This document shows, piece after piece, positions 57,258-64,000 of a DNA stretch of 64,000 bases. The stretch is from assembly GCF_000344685.1 (NCBI RefSeq), contig NW_006920418.1:654458-718457 (forward strand), read 5' to 3'. The notes under the pieces were generated by a model. The model made no database searches and was not told the origin of the DNA. It saw only the letters and a list, made by a program, of their open reading frames with translations. The stretch's first letter is position 1, and the number at the start of each line of letters is the position of its first letter. This stretch comes from Gloeophyllum trabeum ATCC 11539 (lineage: Eukaryota; Basidiomycota; Agaricomycetes; Gloeophyllales; Gloeophyllaceae). A program made the translations under genes and the position numbers.

Positions 57258-58631
57258 GGTTGTAACATTGACGGGTGTGCACTCCCAGGACGAATTCGAG
57301 TTACGCCATGGCAGCGCTCGGGCTCGGGTATGGCTTCATTTACATGTCTTCTGACGGCTCGCACGATAAACACAGTGTGGCTACAGGATCGCCGTTTCGG
57401 CTTCGCACAGTCTCGACTCTTAACAGCTTCAACAGTGTTCGATTAATCAGCACTAGTACTCTATCACAGCTACTCTGTTCGTCCGTAAGATCCGAGTCCG
57501 TTCGCAAGTCGCGTTTGGTATCGGAATAGCTTGGATATTTTCACCAGGCAAGTATCAGACCGAAAGCAGTGAGTCCTTCATAGGTGAGTGCGAAGTTAAT
57601 GAATCTTAACGTATTGTTGTGAACAATGCACATTGTAGATATAGTATGTTATATGTCCAAAGGGCCGCCTCCTGAGCTGCCGCTGGTACTCTGATGTCCC
57701 TTTTTGCAGGGCCATGATTTACTATCTGCCCACCTGATTCCTGGATCCTGGTGCTTCCATGCTAATCCTCGTTGACGAACTTGCCACCACTCGATGGTAG
57801 AATCCAACAGGTACTTAAAGTTATACGTCGTGGCCCGGCCGGCACATACTCAGCGTATTCTTCATCGACACTCAAAGGTTCACAACGCTTGGGACAAGCA
57901 ACTCTCGTATATCAACCGATCAACATACGGATGTACATGTGCTGACACCCAATCATGTCCGTGTTACGAGCATTCCGTGCCCCATATTCAGTTGTCCCGG
58001 TCGAGAACACTTCTGGACGCGGCTGTGTTTGACGCTGTGAGCAAACTCATCTTTGTGGCAATGGCTATACAGGAGGTGCTTCAGATCTATTGCGGTCCCG
58101 CCTTTAATGTGCCGATTGCGTTGTCAGGCTGCCCTTTGGGGTCTATCAGGAGGTGTTCCGCTGTCCCGAATCGAGAGTGCTTCTCGTGTTCGTACCTGCC
58201 CAAGGACCACTCCACTCTCTTCACGCTCCATATAAACGATTCGACGAGAACTGCACACTGTTTGCCAATCGACCACCTGTATCACCTCGATGCTCCCAAG
58301 ACGGTCCGATGTTGTGACACTTTCCCTGCGAAACGTGCCGGTGCCCGCTGACACCGGAATCGCTGCTGCAAGGTGCAATGCAGATTCTCACCGGAGTCTC
58401 TAAGAATAGACAGGCCGTCCAAAGACCTGGCAGTCTATGAGCCCAACATCATTGCACCGCTCTGAAGGGATCGAAATGTAGCTCAATGCATCAAGATCAA
58501 TCATGGCTCGAAGCCGTGCCAGGTGACTGAACTCTGGTCCATAGGTATATATACGAACGGAGGATGTATTCAATATCGGTATCCGACTCTACAGGTCTCC
58601 TCTAGGTCGATTGTGCCCGGAACTGCTTACC
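57258..58631. other. Intergenic 1.4 kb, unresolved
   Basis: Promoter side of the paraoxonase-like gene and of DUF6534 copy 1. A 185-codon plus frame (57794-58351) is Cys/His-rich but matches nothing and shows no membrane or secretion signal. It is left uncalled. Confidence 0.35.
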
Positions 58632-60892
58632 ATGTCTGGACCGTTGGACCTCACCAATACCTATGGTATGCCTTCTGTGCTGATGGGACATGACAATAGT
58701 CCGACTGTACTCAACCTCAGGCGCTGCTACCATGGGAGCCATGGCCACCCTCATGTAAGTGTCTTCATCGTCCTCTTGTAGAAGCCTTCCCAGTGATACC
58801 GTCCCTTAGTCTCTACGGCATCACCGTGCTTCAGGTGGGTTCGCGGGTCGTCCATAATGCAGACACCCTTGCTAATGTTCATATCCATATAGACCTATTT
58901 CTACTTCCTGCAGTATCCAAAAGACAGCCCGGCTTTCAAGTTACTCGTGAGTGGTTGCTCTTGCCCTTTTCACGACATCTGACGCAAAGCCACAATAGGT
59001 GGCATCTCTATGGTCTGCTCGATTTAATGGCCACCCACAACCGACTCACAGGTATCATATAGCTTGCTCGACAGTCTGCACATTGTCCTCGGTATGAAGA
59101 CCTAGTGGCTTCTGCCCCCAGAATTCTGTGCTGACACCTCTGCAGTCTGTCACGTCATATATCACTATCTTGTAAGATCCATGTGTGGCTTTCCCCGGAG
59201 TAGTTGTTCACGTTGATTCCTATGTAGGTGACAAACTATTTCAATCCCATCGCATTATTGTCAGGTGTCTGGTGAGCATGAGTATCATATGTAGAAAGGC
59301 GTCTCTAACTGAGACGTTCACGCAGGTCTCTATATGTGCGTAATTATTGGTACATCTGCGACAGCAAAAACTCAGAGTCGTGGCTAGGCCTCAGTCGCTG
59401 CAAACGTGAGCACTAGGATATAAAAAGTGCTAATACGACGCCGCTTATCGCATTACATTCAGGTGGTCATTGCATGCGCAGTTCAAATGTGCGTTCTCAG
59501 CGACTCCGTCTACTGTCGGTTTCTCACCATGCCTCTGATAGCTTCTTCACCATGCGTATTTATCACTGTAACTGTCGGTCATACCTATTCTACACGCAGC
59601 ACTTACTGGTTTAATTACAGTGAGTGGCCCCCGCACGAAGCACTGGTTGACAACATTAGTGGTGAGTCGCCAGAACACCTCTCAAGCGTTCTGAAGCGTC
59701 CTTACGCAGGCACCCACCACAGACCATTTTCGTCATTCTGCACTTCTGTGAGAAGGTTCCACTGTGATCCAATGGGACGGAGCTCATAACTACTTTCTGA
59801 GTGTAGGTTTCGGGGTCGGTGAGTAGCCTGGCTCACCTTCGGCCTACTCTCGGATTGACGTATCTCGATTGCAGATACTGTCGTAAAGTTGTAAGAGCAA
59901 CACAGCTTCCAGTGATGTTAATCCGACCGACCATCTGTTACAGTGCAGTGCAACCGGACCTTGCTGCGATTTCTCAGATAGGCGTAAGAGTTATCAGTCT
60001 TCTTTAACAAGCAGCACCTTGACGTACACATATTTTCCAGTTGAAGACTGTATTGCCCTTCAGCATATTCGCGGTGATGTCGGATATCCTAGTGGCTGCT
60101 TCTCTCTGCGCATTGTTATGGAATAGTAGGAGTGAACTTAGATCGTAAGGTTTCGCTCCCTGTTTTGATATCCGCTCACCCGTGCGTCGACAGCACGAAT
60201 ATGATCATCAACCGCCTGATGCTTTGGGCTGTTAACCGCTGCTTGCTGACCGCGTACGTTCGGAATAGTCAATTTTTTTGGTTATCCTGATAGATGGGGC
60301 ATTTTAGAGCTGTCGCAGTTGCGGAGACAATTGTGGTGAGCTCCTCATTTGTGCTGATTATCTCTAGCATCATTCATCACCCACGCCCGCGCTTAGTTCT
60401 GTGTCACGCCGTCGCAACTTTGGTTTATTTCCATTGATTTCGTCATAGGCAAATGTGAGGCGCCTCTGGTATGACCAAGCGAAAGTTGATAGCCTTTCCT
60501 AGTGTATTGCAACTCACTTTTAGCGACTCTGAACAGCCGGGATTCCATCAGAACAACAGGTAAGCCGAGAATCGCTTCAGTTGATGGATTTGAACCTCTG
60601 ACTGTCGGATCTAGGTCAAAATAATATTCATGGCATAGACGTCGATAGTAAAAACGTCGTGCAAGTGGGTACCCTGTATCATGATCCCTATACCTGTCTC
60701 GATACTTACGCGACCTCCGCCTTCAGCTGTCTTCCTTCCCTGCTACGAGTATCGCACCTTCAGGAGCTAGGTCTGATAATGAGAGTGCGACTATCGTAAG
60801 CGTTTGCCACTTTGTATGTGCGGTGATCTGGCTCACCTCCGACGTAGCCCGCCCTCCATCAAGGCAAAGTCGATGTTTCTTACTTGCCTTGA
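58632..60892 (+). CDS. DUF6534 family multi-span membrane protein, copy 1
   Basis: A gene of many very small exons, some under 30 nt. ATG at 58632: MSGPLDLTNTYGAATMGAMA, then LYGITVLQ, TYFYFLQYPKDSPAFKLL, LDSLHIVL, VCHVIYHYL, VTNYFNPIALLSGVW, VVIACAVQ, FFTMRIYHLSG, VTIFVILHFCFGVG, LKTVLPFSIFAVMSDILVAA with SLCALLWNSRSELR, NMIINRLMLWAVNRCLLT, AVAVAETIV, FCVTPSQLWFISIDFVIGK and YCNSLLATLNSRDSIRTTG. This order is the DUF6534 pattern, with seven predicted membrane segments and the VIGK..NSLLATLNSR end. Exons are joined by GT-AG introns in phase for most of the length; the stretch 59,340-59,460 and the region 59,820-60,040 remain uncertain. The 3' end near 60892 is a best guess (60799 is an alternative). 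Function unknown. Confidence 0.72.
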
Positions 60893-61232
60893 GCCCTGAA
60901 CACCAATAAAAGGCAGAGAGAATCAATGTTGTATTCAGTCTGTGTAGCTTGTAGGAAAGAATAACATATTTATACCGCTTGTCTATGTACTACAGTTCAT
61001 TAGCGGCAGATTGGAGAGGCACAGCCACTTGTACCGAATCAAATCTGCCGCTGCTGTGGCGCTGTCATTCGGCTGATGCTCAGAAGCTGATGGGAACTTG
61101 AAGCAGCAAGAATTTGAAGAAGGGTGTTCGTCTTCCGAATTCTCCTGGCTTCTTCATTTACAACGGTCTGCGGCGGACAGCGGCCATAGAAGTCTCAAGA
61201 ACGCTTTGGATCCCCCGCCCCTCCCGAAGAAC
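60893..61232. other. Spacer between tandem DUF6534 genes
   Basis: 340 bp with no frame or motif of note; promoter of copy 2. Confidence 0.45.
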
Positions 61233-63561
61233 ATGGATCTCGACTTGGGACCCACATTCGGTGAGTAGATTGTGAGATGCATCAGGCGCAACACGAGAGA
61301 CGAGAGCACTCCCAGGGGCGGCATATGTAGGATCAATGGCAGCACTTATGTGAGTCTATTACGCTTGGATGAAGGCCTCGCAATTCCGGACTAATATACC
61401 TCGGACCAGACTCTATGGGATTACGACGCTCCAGGTATAGATTTGATTGGGCTTAGATTGGTGGGGGGATCAGACATTGAACAATGCTGGCTAGGCCTAT
61501 TTTTATTTTCTAAGTTATCCCAGAGACGGTGGTGGCACGAAACTCCTCGTGAGTCCACTTGGTTGGAAGGATCAGACAAGAGTGTGCACTGAATCGTAAT
61601 GCAGGTAACATCGCTATGGTATGCTAATCCCTGCGTCCATGTCGTCCTCAAGATTACGGACCTTATATTATATAGGGCGCTGGACACGCTACACGTTATC
61701 CTCAGTAAGCACCACATGTCCCTCGTGCAGGTATAGTGAGTTCAGACGACACCAGTTTCTCATGCAATGTACCATTATCTCGTACGTATGACCGGCGGGC
61801 GCTTATGTGATAAGCTCAGCGCTCACAAGCTTACGCTCCCATGTTTAGATCACCAATTATGCGAACCCACTGGCTCTCCAGAACGGCACATGGTGAGTGT
61901 ATCCGTGCTGTCTGGGACATCTTTTGCTGAAACTGCTAGGTCATTATATGTTCGTGTTCAACTTTCCGTGATCGCCTGTCAAAGCGTACTCACTTCCACA
62001 AGACATCAGTTGGCCTTAATGTAAGTCACAGCCGATACCATCAGATACACCGCTAGTCGATATCGCCACCCGGTTCTATCTTCTTACCCTCGATAGTGTG
62101 CTGATGCAGGGGCTATCTAGGTACTAATAGCAGTCGTTGTCCAAAGGTGGGCACTCATCGCACCGTGCGGGTATTGTGGTCTTTGACAATCACCCATATT
62201 TCAGCTTCTTCACGAAGCGCATATACGACTGTGCGTTTAGAAATTCAGTGGCGGGAGATATCCAAAGCTGATCTTGTTCAGTGAGCAGGTCACGAGGGCC
62301 TAGGTTGCAAAGGAGTCTGACAACCATAACGGTAAGTCTTATGATCCCTTGGGGAATTGAAGAATGACAGGGTTCACGACGCGCCTTCAAGGCATTCTTA
62401 GTGGCAGGACATTTTGGTAGGTCCTTGCGACTGCGAAGCGGTGCAGTACTCATTCGCGAAACAGCTTTTGGCATAGGTAACGCTTGCACGCACTCTGGAC
62501 CCGCGAAGGTTCTGACTTCGTAAATCAATGTGCAGAAACAGTGGCAGAGTTGTACGTTCGCTCAGAACGTTTTGCATACCCCACAGAAGCTAAACCACCG
62601 TCAGATTTATCAAGAAAAAGCTAAGCCGGATATCTGAGATCACAGTAAGTGCTGGCATTGCCAGGAAAGATAGTCGTTTTAATGAATGCGGCCCGTACTC
62701 AGCTTAACAGCGCTCTGCCCTTCGCCCTGCTTGCTGTTTTATCCGATATCCTCGTCGCGGGCGCGTTATGCGGGCTGCTGTGGCACGAACGGTCCCAATT
62801 TCGAGAGTGAGTCGTAAGCGTTGAGCAGTGAACCGTGTACACAGCTCAGCCCGGCATATAGTACGAATGAACTGATCAACCAGCTCATCAAATGGGCTAT
62901 AAACCGCTGCTTGCTTACCTGGTATGTACATTGTTGCAAGCCGAGCACAATAGGTCACCGTGATATTTAGTATCCTTGCCATCGTGGAGATTGTTGTCGT
63001 AAGTGGCTCTCGCACCACAGGTGACCTAGGTGTTGGCTGATATCGCCGGGCCCAGTTCGCGGTGAATCCCAAAGATTTCTGGTTTCTGGCCATAGACTTT
63101 GTCATAGGGAAACGTTAGTGCTGTCGTCGGGCTTAGAATCGCAGCTCATAACTGTTCCGCAGTATATGCCAACTCACTACTCGCGACTCTGAACAGCCGC
63201 AAGTCCTTGAAGGGCAAGGCGCACGATCTGGAACTAGACGCTACCACTGCCACCACTGTCAGCTTCAGGATGGCGCCCACACTGCAGACCGTGGACACGG
63301 AAGACGCTTCAAGATCACAAAACCTCGTAAGGGTAAGCACAGCGTGAGCCGTTTTAACGTGGATAAGTCTGGAGGACCTTGTTCCCCTGGAAGATCCCGC
63401 AGACCGAAGCTTCCTCTTCGGAATGCGCAAGAACAGATACGGATGACGTGGACCGCCTGGACTCCGTATGTTGCATTCGTCGAGGTCTATACAACCTGTT
63501 CAACTCATGCATCAATGTGCAGGCCACGCCTTTCAAATACCGAGAGCCGTCATTGCCCTGA
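61233..63561 (+). CDS. DUF6534 family multi-span membrane protein, copy 2
   Basis: Tandem paralogue of copy 1 with the same small-exon architecture. ATG at 61233: MDLDLGPTFG, then AAYVGSMAAL, LYGITTLQ, YFYFLSYPRDGGGTKLL, ALDTLHVIL, VSHAMYHYL, ITNYANPLALQNGTW, VLIAVVVQ, FFTKRIYD, LNSALPFALLAVLSDILVAG with ALCGLLWHERSQFRE, STNELINQLIKWAINRCLLT, ILAIVEIVV, FAVNPKDFWFLAIDFVIGK and YANSLLATLNSRKSLKGKAH. It continues into a Thr/Ala-rich tail (DATTATTVSFRM) and a Ser/Asp-rich end starting TEASSSECARTDTDDVD. Splice joins in 61,900-62,640 and the last exon are tentative. No lesion was found that would make it a pseudogene. Function unknown; such families are expanded in Agaricomycetes. Confidence 0.72.
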
Positions 63562-63829
63562 TAGAGCCTACATCAGACACCTTCGCTGAGTATGTACGCT
63601 CATGTACCCCGCATTGTCGAAGCCCGGTCTGTAACTGTATCACTTATCTTCCATAAACATGTGCGCTGTGAGCATCAATCGTCCTCCTCGTGAATGAGGG
63701 GTTGCGATGAGATGAATGGATACACGCCGGTTAATAAAGCGCGTCACCGCACGTGGCCGCTCTCTTACATAGGCCTTCGGCTTCAGGACTCCTTGGCATG
63801 ACCGACTCTCCGTCCCCCCATCTCATTTC

Positions 63830-64000
63830 ATGGGCTCTCCTGGTGCACATAGACTTACACTCGTGATCCTGCTCGTCGTCAACTGCCTACTGTTCGCTCA
63901 GAGTCGGTACGGACAGACTTCCGGGGCGCGACCAGGCAATTTTCTGGGCCGGACACTGCTGAAGCGGGATGTTGCGGCGTACAACTCGTCCGACTTAAGC
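63830..64000 (+). CDS. Start of a secreted protein gene, partial (runs off right edge)
   Basis: ATG at 63830 opens a frame that stays open to the window end (57 codons). The product begins MGSPGAHRLTLVILLVVNCL and LFAQSRYG, a textbook signal peptide (basic n-region, long hydrophobic core, AQS-type cleavage site), followed by hydrophilic sequence (RTLLKRDVAAYNSSDLS). The KR before DVAAYN might be a Kex2-type processing site. Family cannot be named from this stub. Confidence 0.5.
   Translation, partial: MGSPGAHRLTLVILLVVNCLLFAQSRYGQTSGARPGNFLGRTLLKRDVAAYNSSDLS

Noticed and set aside
57794..58351. 185-codon Cys/His-rich frame
   Set aside because: No recognisable motif and irregular composition; opposite strand is also open in part. 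Not enough support for a gene.

Overview
The window reads as nuclear DNA of a filamentous basidiomycete (Agaricomycetes, probably a Polyporales-type wood-decay fungus). Genes are dense and broken by many short introns (about 45-65 bp, GT-AG, usually with a CTRAY-like branch site). The families present (DUF6534 and DUF4246 proteins, a fungal flavin halogenase, Bqt4, Atg17, a Kre9-like secreted protein) are fungal, several of them basidiomycete-specific. There is no sign of bacterial or organellar DNA. Species is not determinable by reading. All exon models below were joined by hand from splice motifs, reading phase and family knowledge; none was tested with transcripts or database searches.

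Layout. 1-3.5 kb: a gag-like reading frame that runs off the left edge, then unresolved sequence. 3.5-12.6 kb: a secreted Pro/Thr/Ser repeat protein, the molybdopterin synthase small subunit, a decayed NAD-dependent epimerase-like gene, a DUF4246 protein and mitochondrial ribosomal protein uL30m. 12.8-20.3 kb: a ten-exon flavin-dependent halogenase, a zinc-finger plus LysM protein divergent from ATG17, and a truncated NmrA-like pseudogene. 21-24.3 kb: two tandem multi-span membrane proteins. 25.4-31.1 kb: SDS22 and a PAS plus GATA transcription factor. 33.3-37.4 kb: an ankyrin protein closely followed by PRMT5. 37.8-46.2 kb: a GPI-type secreted protein and a very large acidic repeat protein ending in a CaaX box. 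47.1-57.3 kb: a decayed MDR reductase, the DNA-protein-crosslink protease WSS1 divergent from phosphofructokinase, BQT4, and a paraoxonase-like lactonase. 58.6-63.6 kb: two tandem DUF6534 membrane proteins. A secreted protein starts at the right edge.

Most genes are housekeeping and do not form one pathway. Thematic links are weak: WSS1, BQT4 and PRMT5 are nuclear or chromatin factors, SDS22 and PRMT5 act in growth control, and the halogenase stands alone without a visible biosynthetic cluster. The most unusual object is the acidic repeat gene (about 39.3-46.2 kb). It encodes roughly 1750 residues with five exon-linked SPWTPSYSV modules and a K-Ras-like CVIM tail, but carries an in-frame TAG before most of those modules. 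Other points of note are two GC-AG introns, a 15-nt microexon inside the WSS1 active site, a long Ser/Pro insertion in the halogenase, and several in-frame introns that could be retained.
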